Shown one piece after another: positions 1-7,481 of a stretch of 19,425 bases of DNA. The notes below the pieces were generated by a model that saw only the letters and a list, made by a program, of their open reading frames with translations, was not told the origin of the DNA and searched no databases. The stretch lies in assembly GCA_038876335.1 (NCBI GenBank), contig JAVYYS010000008.1, forward strand, positions 1 through 19,425, written 5' to 3'. How positions within the stretch are numbered: position 1 is the stretch's first letter; every line of letters begins with the position of its first letter. This DNA is from JAKATY01 sp038876335 (lineage in GTDB: Archaea; Micrarchaeota; Micrarchaeia; Micrarchaeales; Micrarchaeaceae). Position numbers and translations under genes: made by a program.

Positions 1-2271
1 GAAAATGTAAACATTATGCAAGCTGCGAAGTATGCCTTTCTCGAGAGGCTCGGCTTCCTTGTTCTTTCCAAAAAGCCCTTTCACTCCTTTTATATTGGTA
101 GGTGGAGAATGCATGCCAAGCCTCGCTAGTGCGGAATCCATTGCTTCGGAAAGCGGGATGTTCTTAATCTCTGCGCCTGTCAGTTCTCCGCCGCACACAC
201 TACACCTGGATTCGCTGCTTGAGCCACGCCTACCGCAGCTCTTACACACCTTTTCTACCACTGCTGCGGCCTTGTGCTTTACGCAATACTTCGAGTATAA
301 GGATTCGCCTCCGACGCTGCACCTGTACCTTGCAAGCTCAACATCTATACCCTTGCCGCCAAACGCGCGCATGCCGTTAGAGTACGCCTTGTATATATTG
401 CGCTCCTTCCCGCCGTATTCCCCGATTGGAAATAGAATATTTGGAGCTGGCTTCATGAGGCGCTCCTTAGCCTTTTCTGGCCTGCCGATCCTCGCCCCTA
501 TCCTCGTAGAGCGCTGCATTACTTTAAATTTAGATACGCTGTTCACTAGTTCCAACGTGCTCTCAGCCGCAATTTCAGAAATATTACTTTTGTTACTGTA
601 TCTAATTGTGCCTGTGCCCGTGTCTTCAGTATAGAAACCAAGCGAGAGAGCCAGGCTCATCGAATCGCCGCCCTTTATAGAGATATCTGTACCATTGTCA
701 AAATGTGGTATGCAGAGTCTTTCTATGGTCTCCCTTACCTCTGGGCTCACGCCTTTCAGCACTAGTTCTTTTATAGCAAGAGGCTCAGCGCTTTCATCAG
801 CAATCACTTCGGCTTTCGAAAGCACAGCTGCCAATGCCAAGATATCCTGTGGGAGTACGTCTTGGTATTCATATATGTAGCGTGGGTGCATTGGCACAGC
901 GTATTTCCTAGAAAGATTGAATGCTTCATTGAAGTCTGGATAAGGCATTGGGCCATTATACCCTGCGGCTTTAAGCTGCTCGAACCAGTACTCTTCCACA
1001 TAGCTTGTGGGCTGCAGTAAAGTATTCGTCTTTTTAAAATCTCCATAGGTAACGAGCATGTCGCCCACAGAAAGTATCTTCGCTACACTAGCTTTGACTG
1101 CGCGTGCTTCTTCTGCGCTGTTGATCCGCTTAGCCTCACCTGTAATAAGCTTTACGAATGGGCCTTCAATTGAATCTACCGGCATGGCTATGCAGCCCTT
1201 CCCCGGCTTCTCTACCTTAAGCTGGGTGCCTGGAGCTATGAAGTCGTCAAGTAGGAGCATGCTTGCGGGGCTGAAGCCTTTCGCGGCTATGCCGGTGAGC
1301 CTTGACCTTCCGTACCTTAGCCTAAACGAGCCGTAATGGCCTGGATACGCAAGTATAGGTCTGCCGGCCACTATCTCCTGCAAAAATACTGCTTTGTCTT
1401 TCTCAAAATCGGCCTGCGAGGTAGTCTTGTCCACTTTTATCACAGAGTTAAGCCAGCCCCAATCCAGTCCTGCAGATTTTGAATATTTCAGGACGCTCTT
1501 TGCCTTTTGCATTATACCTTCGCACAAGACGAGCGCTACTCCCCCGCGCACCCTATTCGTTAGCACCTCTTCCTTGCCGGCTGAATCTAGGCGCTTTATG
1601 TTCCTGTGAACGCTTACCTCTACATCCTCTGTTGGGACTCCGTCGATGCAAACTGGGCAATTTTCAAGCGCTATCTGCATATCCTTCTCTGGAGGGAGGT
1701 ATTGCAGGTGCGCAATTGCATGGTAGATTAGCACCTCCTCTATGTATCTAGCAACCTCTGTTTGAGAAGCCTTATAGGCGCCTATGCCAAGCATGCGCCT
1801 GGCATAATCAGCGATTACCACAGAGAGCGCTGCACTAGTGCCTCCCGCGCCCCTTATCGGACCGGCATAGACCACTGCCACATAGTCAGCGCCCTCAGCA
1901 CTCTTGTGCAACTTCACGCCCTGCACTCCTTCGGTAGGAGCTACAAGCACACCCTCAGTAAGTATAGAAAGCCCCACCCTTACGGCGAGCGTCAGTTTTT
2001 TCTCTATGTCTTCATTGAAATAATCACGCCGGCAGATCTCTCCTGTTATCTCGAAGGCTAGCTCCTGCCTGGTCTTGCCTGCAGACCTCGACTTTATCAG
2101 GTCGGCAAGGCCGCTTATCCCTATTATTCCCTCTACCCTGCTTGCAAGATCCGGAGCTGGCTTTATCTCTACAAAAGGCTTTGGGTCATAATTTTTTGCC
2201 CTGGCGGCGCTGGCCACCCTAAACTCAGCTTCGAACTTCCTCTGCAGCTCAAGGGAGTATTCGTCATCCAT
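1..2271 (-). CDS. polC: DNA polymerase D (Pol II) large subunit DP2, 3' part cut off by window edge
   Basis: Catalytic subunit of the archaeal replicative polymerase PolD. The reading frame is open from an ATG at 2271 to base 1 (757 codons, no stop), so the C-terminal part lies outside. The N-terminus MDDEYSLELQRKFEAEF and the blocks YAGPIRGAGGTSAALSV, YPGHYGSFRLRYGRSR and GDMLVTYGDFKKTN are characteristic of DP2. A zinc-binding module (CKSCG followed by CSVCG, about bases 185-255) sits before the catalytic core; the active-site NADFDGD-type motif is expected further on and is not visible. The gene follows DP1 by 53 bases on the same strand, the usual small-then-large order. No intein is seen in the visible part. 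Family identity is secure; completeness cannot be judged. Confidence 0.96.
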   Translation of the reverse strand, partial: MDDEYSLELQRKFEAEFRVASAARAKNYDPKPFVEIKPAPDLASRVEGIIGISGLADLIKSRSAGKTRQELAFEITGEICRRDYFNEDIEKKLTLAVRVGLSILTEGVLVAPTEGVQGVKLHKSAEGADYVAVVYAGPIRGAGGTSAALSVVIADYARRMLGIGAYKASQTEVARYIEEVLIYHAIAHLQYLPPEKDMQIALENCPVCIDGVPTEDVEVSVHRNIKRLDSAGKEEVLTNRVRGGVALVLCEGIMQKAKSVLKYSKSAGLDWGWLNSVIKVDKTTSQADFEKDKAVFLQEIVAGRPILAYPGHYGSFRLRYGRSRLTGIAAKGFSPASMLLLDDFIAPGTQLKVEKPGKGCIAMPVDSIEGPFVKLITGEAKRINSAEEARAVKASVAKILSVGDMLVTYGDFKKTNTLLQPTSYVEEYWFEQLKAAGYNGPMPYPDFNEAFNLSRKYAVPMHPRYIYEYQDVLPQDILALAAVLSKAEVIADESAEPLAIKELVLKGVSPEVRETIERLCIPHFDNGTDISIKGGDSMSLALSLGFYTEDTGTGTIRYSNKSNISEIAAESTLELVNSVSKFKVMQRSTRIGARIGRPEKAKERLMKPAPNILFPIGEYGGKERNIYKAYSNGMRAFGGKGIDVELARYRCSVGGESLYSKYCVKHKAAAVVEKVCKSCGRRGSSSESRCSVCGGELTGAEIKNIPLSEAMDSALARLGMHSPPTNIKGVKGLFGKNKEAEPLEKGILRSLHNVYIF

Positions 2272-2324
2272 TTCAGCACTTTCATATCATCTCGGCTTTC
2301 GTGTTCTACAAGTTTTCATATGCG

Positions 2325-3830
2325 TCATGATCCACTAAAATCAATCATGTTGAACGTGTGGCTCTTCATCTCTAGCACAGGCATTATGCATGGAGTTGGG
2401 ATATGGCCCTGCTTTATCTGATAGGAAGTGCGCGCCTGCCATGTGCCGCTGTTCAGCACGTCCACACCATGATAGCTGGCAAGCCCGTTCTTATGTATGT
2501 GACCCATGTAGAGCACATCCGGAACTTCATCTATTACAAGTTCGTCACTCCTGCTTGGCACCATCGCACTGCCGCCGTATATTGGAGCAAGATGCCGCCT
2601 CTTCAGCAACTCTATCATCGCCTTCTCGGGATTGGAGTAGCTCATTCCTGGCACTGCTGCAATTATGGAATCTAGTGAGGCACCATGATATGCAAGGATA
2701 TTTATGCCATGAAGCCTTATGTATGCTGGGTTTGAGAGCATGTGCACGTTGCCCAGGCTGAAATCCTTAATTATATCAGATTCAATGGGTGGCTGAGGCT
2801 CTGAAAGTTGCACAGAGTCATGATTGCCTGGTATTATGAAAATCTCTATGTGGTCAGGCACCTTTTCGAGAAGTGAAAAGAATAACCTATATTGCGCATA
2901 AAAATCCAGTAAGGCAAGATCTTTCTCCTGGTTTGGATAAATACCTATTCCATCAACATCGTCGCCTCCTATTATTAGATATTTCACCTTGCCCGCGAGG
3001 TCGCGTGCCTTGGCCACTTCTCCATTGAGCCAACGTATCATATGCATGAAGTTATTCTGCATAAAGAGCTTGCTTCCCACATGTATGTCTGAAGCGAATG
3101 CAACAGCTACGTCTTCATCAGAGTGCTTTTGAGAGATTATTGGTATGTCTGGCCACACAATTTCATTAGCAATTAGAAAGGGCCCTGAGATTTTTCCCTT
3201 CACGGCAAGTACTTCATCATTCACTATGGTTGATGCTTTTGAAAAGAGCTGCCTGCCTTTTTCATAGCTTGAGTTCATGAATATTACTTTCGCTGTGGCC
3301 TTTTCATCTTCTATTATCACCATTATGTTTCCGTTTTTTGTAGTGGACTTGCTTCTCACTATGCCAACTGCGCACAGCTCCCTGCCAGATGGTAACTTAG
3401 AAACACTGTCAAGATCTGCAACAATGCTCAGAGTACTACCCCTCTCCTCTTCTATTACCCTCCTTATTTTCTTAAGTCTATCACGGAAATACATTACAAA
3501 ATCCTGTATTGTGCCTGATGTGCTATCACTCTTTCTTACCTTTACAGAATAATCGGATGCAATATCAGCAGCAGGCGGGGAAAAAGAAGATGGAGTTGCT
3601 ACTTCTACAGGGTTTAGTATTTTTTCTGTCTTGAGGCGCTTTACTATTTCGGAAAGTTGCTCACTCGTCAAAACCTTAAGACCCTCACCAGAATAAGATT
3701 CTGCAATCTTTGAGATTAGAAGCTCTGGATCAATCTCCTTAGCTTGGCTGAAGTCTAGATCGGCAGATACAGCTATTCCGAACTTTGCGAGCCTCTTTGT
3801 AAGAGCCAATGGTGCTTCCTCTTCCTCCAC
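2325..3830 (-). CDS. polB: DNA polymerase D (Pol II) small subunit DP1, 3'-5' exonuclease
   Basis: Proofreading and structural subunit of PolD, 501 residues, a normal DP1 length. An OB-fold region (about 135-230, with GIVRSKSTTKNGNIMVIIED) precedes a calcineurin-like phosphoesterase domain (about 240-470). The metal ligands are all visible: D248/H250 (SDIHVGS), D290-D291 (IGGDDVDG), N336-H337-D338 (PGNHD), H382 (YHGAS) and H444/H446 (GHIHKNG), so exonuclease activity is expected. Residues 1-70 form a helical region used in other archaea for protein contacts. The start is GTG at 3830, with GGGGTG at 3835-3840 as a likely ribosome site. It lies 31 bases after the UPF0147 gene and 53 before DP2, so the three are probably one transcript. 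Confidence 0.96.
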   Translation of the reverse strand: MEEEEAPLALTKRLAKFGIAVSADLDFSQAKEIDPELLISKIAESYSGEGLKVLTSEQLSEIVKRLKTEKILNPVEVATPSSFSPPAADIASDYSVKVRKSDSTSGTIQDFVMYFRDRLKKIRRVIEEERGSTLSIVADLDSVSKLPSGRELCAVGIVRSKSTTKNGNIMVIIEDEKATAKVIFMNSSYEKGRQLFSKASTIVNDEVLAVKGKISGPFLIANEIVWPDIPIISQKHSDEDVAVAFASDIHVGSKLFMQNNFMHMIRWLNGEVAKARDLAGKVKYLIIGGDDVDGIGIYPNQEKDLALLDFYAQYRLFFSLLEKVPDHIEIFIIPGNHDSVQLSEPQPPIESDIIKDFSLGNVHMLSNPAYIRLHGINILAYHGASLDSIIAAVPGMSYSNPEKAMIELLKRRHLAPIYGGSAMVPSRSDELVIDEVPDVLYMGHIHKNGLASYHGVDVLNSGTWQARTSYQIKQGHIPTPCIMPVLEMKSHTFNMIDFSGS

Positions 3831-3861
3831 ACAACACCCCTTTTGATTTTCAACCTGGTCC

Positions 3862-4131
3862 TCAGTCTTCTTTTATGGATTCGAGCTGGCTCAATATGTT
3901 CCATATTATAGTCCTTGCCTGGGGCTGAAGATTTATGTCATTGCTTATCGAATCTATGCTGTATATTGCGTTGGAGATCCTTACAGTATAGTCGCCTGGC
4001 GCATTGAGATTGTTCTTAGCCTCGCTAGCCGCGCTCCTCACATTCTTGGGCACAGACATGTCGTTTATAATTGAGTCTATCTGCTTCTTTATCTCATCTA
4101 TTCGTTTGGCTAATTCACTTTCATCCTTCAT
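3862..4131 (-). CDS. UPF0147 family small archaeal protein
   Basis: An 89-residue protein of the archaeal UPF0147 family, recognised from SVPKNVRSAASEAKNNL in the middle and LQPQARTIIWNILSQLESI near the end. It is predicted to be all helical and has no catalytic motif; its function is unknown. An in-frame upstream ATG at 4164 would add 11 residues, but that stretch contains the probable TATA box (4149-4157). The ATG at 4131 is therefore preferred: GGTGG lies 5 bases upstream and the TATA box about 25. It is first in the probable operon with DP1 and DP2, which suggests, without proof, a replication-linked or simply co-regulated role. Confidence 0.87.
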   Translation of the reverse strand: MKDESELAKRIDEIKKQIDSIINDMSVPKNVRSAASEAKNNLNAPGDYTVRISNAIYSIDSISNDINLQPQARTIIWNILSQLESIKED

Positions 4132-4148
4132 CTGACCACCTTCAAAAA

Positions 4149-4157
4149 CTTTATACA
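4149..4157 (-). promoter_or_regulatory. Probable TATA box of the UPF0147-DP1-DP2 operon
   Basis: TGTATAAAG on the minus strand lies about 22-26 bases upstream of the ATG at 4131. That spacing would give a transcript starting at or near the start codon (leaderless or nearly so). The duplicated TATA element at 4214-4255 is an alternative, more distal promoter. Confidence 0.5.
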
Positions 4158-4213
4158 ATGGCACAAAATAGCATGTGCAATAATATGCGCGATTGCAGAT
4201 ATCTAATAAATTA

Positions 4214-4255
4214 CGCTGAAACTTATATATTACTCGCTGAAACTTATATATTACT
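4214..4255. repeat. Perfect tandem duplication (2 x 21 bp) with a TATA-like core
   Basis: Bases 4214-4234 and 4235-4255 are identical 21-mers, each starting CGCTGAAAC and containing TTATATAT. They lie in the 179-base gap between the VIT gene and the UPF0147-PolD operon. The AT core reads as a TATA box on either strand, but the only gene downstream is on the minus strand. It may be a duplicated promoter or regulator site for the PolD operon. The repeat is certain; the role is inferred. Confidence 0.8.
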
Positions 4256-4310
4256 TATGTAATTTTGCACAGCTTGTGCTGGACTTACATATGATCAAAA
4301 ATATTGGATA

Positions 4311-5231
4311 CTACACGACTATATGCAGGGCGTACCTTGCATAAAATCCGAGCAAGATTGTTGCAGAGGCCGCTCCGAGCGAAATTAGCAAAGACTCAGC
4401 AACACGCTTTGCGATGCTTTGCCCGCTAAGCACCGCTATTGCAGAAGAGACTATTGAGAGCACGACCATAGTAAAAAGTATAGAAAGCGCTATCCCAATG
4501 GCGCCGCTCATTCCGAGTGCGAACGGCAGTATAGGAAATACAGCGCCGAAAAAGTAGAATGCTCCGGTATAAAGTGCAGACCGCGCAGGTGTGCGCTTCG
4601 CGTTGCCCGGCAAGGCTATGCTGTGCTCGTATTTGGTGGAGAGGTAGGCGCCGCCGGACATAGACAAAGTGCCAGAAAGTGCGACCAGAAGCCCTGCTAT
4701 GAGCACAAGCACTGGAAGGCGCAGGGCGGCTCCGAATCCCACTGTAGCCGCAAGCACCTCGACTAGGCCGTCGTTCATCCCAAAGATTACATCCCTGACG
4801 TTGCTTAGCACGGGGTTGAGCTTGAGCAGCGTTGCACTCAGTATATCTTCTGCTTTTTCCCCTTTCTCCATGGTTTTGAGAAGAGCCAACTCCTGGGAGC
4901 TGAAACTAAACTTTCTTATCGCAGCTGTGAGCTTCGAATTTGTTATAAGCTTGTTGTACTCCATAAATTTTATTGTGAAGGCTATGCCGAACAGCTTCCT
5001 TGAAAGCCTTATGAGTAGTATACGCAGGAAGTCGTCTCTCTCCTTTATCGCGTATTTGTTCATGCGGAGGAGTTTCTTGAGTATCTCGGAATGGCCGTGC
5101 TCTATGGTGTAAAGCTTAAGAAGGGTGCGCTTTATTTCGCCGCGCTCGCCCGATTCGAGCTGCTTGTAGACCTTAGAGTGCAGCTCCTCGTCGCGCTGCA
5201 GGTTTTGAAGGTACTGTTCCTTGTCTGCCAT
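4311..5231 (-). CDS. VIT1/CCC1-type Fe/Mn transporter with N-terminal ferritin-like domain
   Basis: 306 residues in two parts. Residues 1-135 are a ferritin/rubrerythrin-like helical domain with candidate iron ligands E15-E16 (DEELH) and E44-H45 (TIEHGHSE). Residues 140-306 are a VIT1/CCC1 membrane domain with the signature VRDVIFGMNDGLVEVLAA and about five hydrophobic segments (158-172, 172-190, 219-240, 243-268, 280-300). The family moves Fe2+ or Mn2+ across a membrane, here presumably exporting it from the cell; the ferritin-like domain would sense or bind the metal. The usual MxxGEY motif reads MSGGAY (191-196), losing the Glu. TATA-like GGTATTAAAG (minus strand, 5254-5263) lies about 27 bases before the ATG, so the mRNA may be leaderless. 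It is a lone gene upstream of the PolD operon. Confidence 0.9.
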   Translation of the reverse strand: MADKEQYLQNLQRDEELHSKVYKQLESGERGEIKRTLLKLYTIEHGHSEILKKLLRMNKYAIKERDDFLRILLIRLSRKLFGIAFTIKFMEYNKLITNSKLTAAIRKFSFSSQELALLKTMEKGEKAEDILSATLLKLNPVLSNVRDVIFGMNDGLVEVLAATVGFGAALRLPVLVLIAGLLVALSGTLSMSGGAYLSTKYEHSIALPGNAKRTPARSALYTGAFYFFGAVFPILPFALGMSGAIGIALSILFTMVVLSIVSSAIAVLSGQSIAKRVAESLLISLGAASATILLGFYARYALHIVV

Positions 5232-5253
5232 AAATGGTTTTCAGAGTCGCAAG

Positions 5254-5263
5254 CTTTAATACC
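5254..5263 (-). promoter_or_regulatory. Probable TATA box of the VIT-type transporter gene
   Basis: GGTATTAAAG on the minus strand is centred about 27 bases before the ATG at 5231, the spacing expected for a leaderless archaeal transcript. Confidence 0.5.
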
Positions 5264-5337
5264 TTTCTAAAACAAGCTGGAACTGACGATTACCTGGATG
5301 CAATGTAATTGGAAAATGAGGCATACAAAGTTGCGCT

Positions 5338-5359
5338 TTTTTTGCAAGTTTTTTGCAAG
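5338..5359. repeat. 11-bp perfect tandem repeat (TTTTTTGCAAG x 2)
   Basis: Two identical copies at 5338-5348 and 5349-5359 lie in the 192-base spacer between the divergent VIT gene and tRNA-Trp. No coding sequence is seen there. The T-runs are on the plus strand. It may be a slippage product or a regulator site. Confidence 0.7.
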
Positions 5360-5387
5360 TTAATTTAAAAGCAGTGTTAATCGTAGG

Positions 5388-5397
5388 TTTAAAATAA
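5388..5397 (+). promoter_or_regulatory. Probable TATA box of tRNA-Trp
   Basis: TTTAAAATAA lies 27-36 bases upstream of the first base of the mature tRNA-Trp. A second AT box, TTTATATAG at 5411-5419, is too close to the tRNA to be its promoter. Confidence 0.5.
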
Positions 5398-5423
5398 TTG
5401 CGTTTTCAAAATTTATATAGTGC

Positions 5424-5566
5424 GGGATTATAGCGTAACCTGGCAGCGCGGCTGGCTCCAGATGTTTTATTATATGAATTGAGCGGAAACGCGATGATTA
5501 AGATCTGGAATTTTAATAAAAGAATGAAGTTACCAGCAAGTCTGGGTTCAAATCCCAGTGATCCCA
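5424..5566 (+). tRNA. tRNA-Trp (anticodon CCA) with a 70-nt intron
   Basis: Exon 1 is 5424-5461 and exon 2 is 5532-5566. The acceptor stem GGGATTA/TGATCCC has one T-G pair. The D-arm is GCGT/GCGC; the anticodon stem GCTGG (5451-5455)/CCAGC (5533-5537) has anticodon CCA at 5458-5460; the T-arm CTGGG/CCCAG has loop TTCAAAT. The discriminator is A and no CCA is encoded. The intron (5462-5531) lies at the canonical 37/38 site. Its ends pair as TTTTATTA (5465-5472) with TAATAAAA (5514-5521), and inside is a GCG-GAAA-CGC hairpin (5483-5492). The bulge-helix-bulge is imperfect: exon CTCC (32-35) against intron GAAG (5526-5529) has one mismatch. Haloarchaeal tRNA-Trp introns carry a C/D guide RNA; here I see only a box-C-like ATGATTA (5494-5500) and no box D. 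Confidence 0.92.
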
Positions 5567-5686
5567 AAGATTGCGGTGCAGTCGCTGAATACTATTTTTA
5601 ACTGCTGATTCTCATCATGGAAAGTCCATTGATAAAGAAGATGCGAATTTTGGGCTTATGGTTACATACGCACTAATAGACTTAGG

Positions 5687-5696
5687 TTTAAATAAG
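5687..5696 (+). promoter_or_regulatory. Probable TATA box of the restriction endonuclease gene
   Basis: TTTAAATAAG lies about 30-38 bases upstream of the ATG at 5725, implying a very short leader. The rest of the 158-base gap after tRNA-Trp holds no convincing gene. Confidence 0.45.
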
Positions 5697-5724
5697 ATGA
5701 TGTAGCTAGTAAAAATGGGATTTT

Positions 5725-6426
5725 ATGTTAGGCTATAGAAAAATGCTCGATAAGATAAGAGCCATAAAGAAGCTGGGCTACATTAAGACTCACAGAAACG
5801 GTAATACTGGAATAGGAAAGACACTAGAAGATTTGTTAGGCATTGCGGAAAACAACATTCCTGGCCCAAATGGTAATATGATAGAGCTAAAGTCCGCACG
5901 GACTAATGCTACCAGTATGCTTACCCTTTTTACGAAATCGCCAATGCCAGCTAAAGCTAATTCGCTACTTCTAAACAAGATAGGTTATAAGTCTAGTAAT
6001 GGTAGGAAAGAGCTACACACCACCCTGAACGCTTTGAATTTCAACAATATCAGAGGAAAGCCAGGGCTAAAAATAAGCGTCAAAAGAAATAAGCTAGTTA
6101 TCGTTGATCCGAAAGGGAATGAATTCGGCTACTGGGATAAAGAAACGCTTAAAAAATCATTTGAGACGAAGCTACCAAAGATAGTTTATGTAAAGGCTGA
6201 ATCGAGAGGCAAAGGCGCAAAAGAAGAATTTTGGTACAATGAAGCTTGGCTACTTAACGGCTTTAGCTTCGCTAACTTTATAAAGTTGATAAATGATGGA
6301 GTTGTACTTGTAGATGTTAGGATAGGTCAATATCCTGATGGAAGACCTCACGACCACGGAACTGGTTTTAGAGTTAGTTCTAGGAAACTTGATATGTGCT
6401 TTAGCAACAGAAAGCGCATAGTCTAA
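5725..6426 (+). CDS. MvaI/BcnI-family type II restriction endonuclease
   Basis: A 233-residue nuclease of the MvaI/BcnI family, whose founding members cut CCWGG and CCSGG as monomers. Visible motifs are GKTLEDLLG (31-39, with an acidic E35), the catalytic E54-L-K56 of a PD-(D/E)xK core, and PHDHGTGFRV (208-217), a family signature. Length fits the family. It is convergent with the methyltransferase gene; the two stop codons share bases 6423-6426, so the two look like one restriction-modification cassette. No controller (C) protein is seen. Base use looks more AT-rich than in neighbouring genes, consistent with transfer, but I did not measure this. The recognition sequence is a family inference, not read from the protein. 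Confidence 0.88.
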   Translation: MLGYRKMLDKIRAIKKLGYIKTHRNGNTGIGKTLEDLLGIAENNIPGPNGNMIELKSARTNATSMLTLFTKSPMPAKANSLLLNKIGYKSSNGRKELHTTLNALNFNNIRGKPGLKISVKRNKLVIVDPKGNEFGYWDKETLKKSFETKLPKIVYVKAESRGKGAKEEFWYNEAWLLNGFSFANFIKLINDGVVLVDVRIGQYPDGRPHDHGTGFRVSSRKLDMCFSNRKRIV

Positions 6427-7334
6427 TTGCTTGCTGGCTTCCAGAAATCAAGTATGTATTCAAAAGTAGTTCCTAGTGTTATGTAATTGCTAGGCCAGCC
6501 GAATATGCCTACCCTATTGACTAGATTACGCTTGTCCCAAATTATTATGTTTCGTAGCTCGAAACCTGCTTTTTCCATAGCTTGTATAACGAATATGTGT
6601 GTCGGTATACGCCGATTATCCAGCCAGAGGTCGTTAATATTTATTACGCAATGGCCACGCGGCTTCATTAGTGGAAAAATGCCTTTGAATATGTCTTCTA
6701 TTGCACCTGAAAATTGCGGAACTTCCATTGTTCCTAAATCTCTTTTATCATTAGAATATTGCTGCACTTTCATAAAATGCTCATTTTCTCTCAAATCCGC
6801 TCGCATGCTTTTATTTAATCTAGGCTTGTTAAGCATGTTGGCATAAGGCGGAGAGGTAACACAGAGCTTAACGCTCTCCGGTTCCAGATATTGAGACGCG
6901 TTTCTGGCATCATCACATATGGGTATTTGTTGAGTTTCTTTGTTTAAGCTGGTCTGCTTGAGGCGTTTCTTGGCTATCTCTATGTATTCTTTTTTTAAAT
7001 CAAAACCAACAGCATTTCGACCCAAATTTTTAGCTGCTAGAAGTGTTGTGCCAGTTCCTACAAATGGGTCTAAAACTAATTCACCTTTGTGTGTAAATAA
7101 TTCTATGCACTTGGAAGGTAAGGCTATTGGATACATTGCAGGATGAATATTTTTGTCTCTTAAATCCTCTTTTGTATAATAAAATTCCCAGATGGCAACC
7201 TGGCTTTTTACCCACTCTTTAGGAGTCAGACAATTTATATGATTGTCTTCACAAGTACAGGTTTTGGTGTAACCTATCTTGAGCTTTTTGATTTCATGCT
7301 TCTGTAATGTTTCTGCAGCAGATAGGTTATCCAT
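6423..7334 (-). CDS. DNA methyltransferase (SPPY type, probably N4-cytosine), partner of the MvaI/BcnI-like nuclease
   Basis: 303 residues with the AdoMet-binding motif I DPFVGTGTT (89-97) and the catalytic motif IV TSPPY (160-164). SPPY is typical of N4-cytosine, and sometimes N6-adenine, methyltransferases. An FDL motif (111-113) follows motif I as motif II. Motif X-like HPAMYPIALP (64-73) comes first, so the order is X-I-IV, with a presumed target-recognition region later. The C-terminus FEYILDFWKP (291-300) is a common end of this class. C26, C28, H32 and C35 near the N-terminus might bind zinc. Known MvaI/BcnI partners make N4-methylcytosine, which fits. The ATG at 7334 lies about 26 bases after an AT box, suggesting a leaderless mRNA. 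Confidence 0.9.
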   Translation of the reverse strand: MDNLSAAETLQKHEIKKLKIGYTKTCTCEDNHINCLTPKEWVKSQVAIWEFYYTKEDLRDKNIHPAMYPIALPSKCIELFTHKGELVLDPFVGTGTTLLAAKNLGRNAVGFDLKKEYIEIAKKRLKQTSLNKETQQIPICDDARNASQYLEPESVKLCVTSPPYANMLNKPRLNKSMRADLRENEHFMKVQQYSNDKRDLGTMEVPQFSGAIEDIFKGIFPLMKPRGHCVININDLWLDNRRIPTHIFVIQAMEKAGFELRNIIIWDKRNLVNRVGIFGWPSNYITLGTTFEYILDFWKPASN

Positions 7335-7350
7335 TAAAACAACTTTGAAA

Positions 7351-7363
7351 TATTATTTATTAA
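7351..7363 (-). promoter_or_regulatory. Probable TATA box of the methyltransferase gene
   Basis: TTAATAAATAATA on the minus strand ends about 17-29 bases before the ATG at 7334, which fits a leaderless start. Confidence 0.4.
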
Positions 7364-7376
7364 TCAGGATGTTGAA

Positions 7377-7386
7377 TTTTTAAATA
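7377..7386 (+). promoter_or_regulatory. TATA-like box upstream of the 7412 hairpin
   Basis: TTTTTAAATA lies 26-35 bases before the base of the hairpin at 7412. On the plus strand it would start transcription just at that hairpin. On the minus strand it could instead serve the methyltransferase gene. Confidence 0.4.
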
Positions 7387-7411
7387 CCTATTCTTCAGAA
7401 TACAAATTAAA

Positions 7412-7469
7412 TCCCTACAACAGGGGTTTACCTTCTCTCTTCGACGACAACCCCTGTGTATAGTAGGGA
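7412..7469 (+). ncRNA. Strong two-part hairpin, candidate small RNA or structured leader
   Basis: The lower stem is TCCCTAC (7412-7418) with GTAGGGA (7463-7469), 7 bp. An asymmetric internal loop follows (AA against TGTATA). The upper stem is CAGGGGTT (7421-7428) with AACCCCTG (7449-7456), 8 bp, and the apical loop is 20 nt. All 15 pairs are Watson-Crick, too many to be a likely accident in AT-rich spacer. A TATA-like box sits at the right distance upstream, and a small ORF with an AAGGT ribosome-site-like sequence begins 13 bases downstream. I do not recognise the RNA family. An H/ACA guide fold is not well matched, because the pocket is too small and no clear ACA box is present. Confidence 0.45.
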
Positions 7470-7481
7470 TAAGGTAATTCA

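Noticed and set aside
32..2061. Plus-strand ORFs in the left 2 kb
   Set aside because: They are antisense to the DP2 frame, which is open across the entire stretch and has clear family motifs.
4165..4310. CRISPR-like array from the tandem repeat
   Set aside because: There are only two directly adjacent copies with no spacer between them, and no cas gene nearby.
5567..5724. C/D guide RNA on the minus strand (a perfect ATGATGA box C near 5617)
   Set aside because: No CTGA box D is found on that strand in the spacer.
7412..7469. H/ACA guide RNA
   Set aside because: The internal loop is 2 and 6 bases, too small for a guide pocket, and no clear ACA box follows the lower stem.
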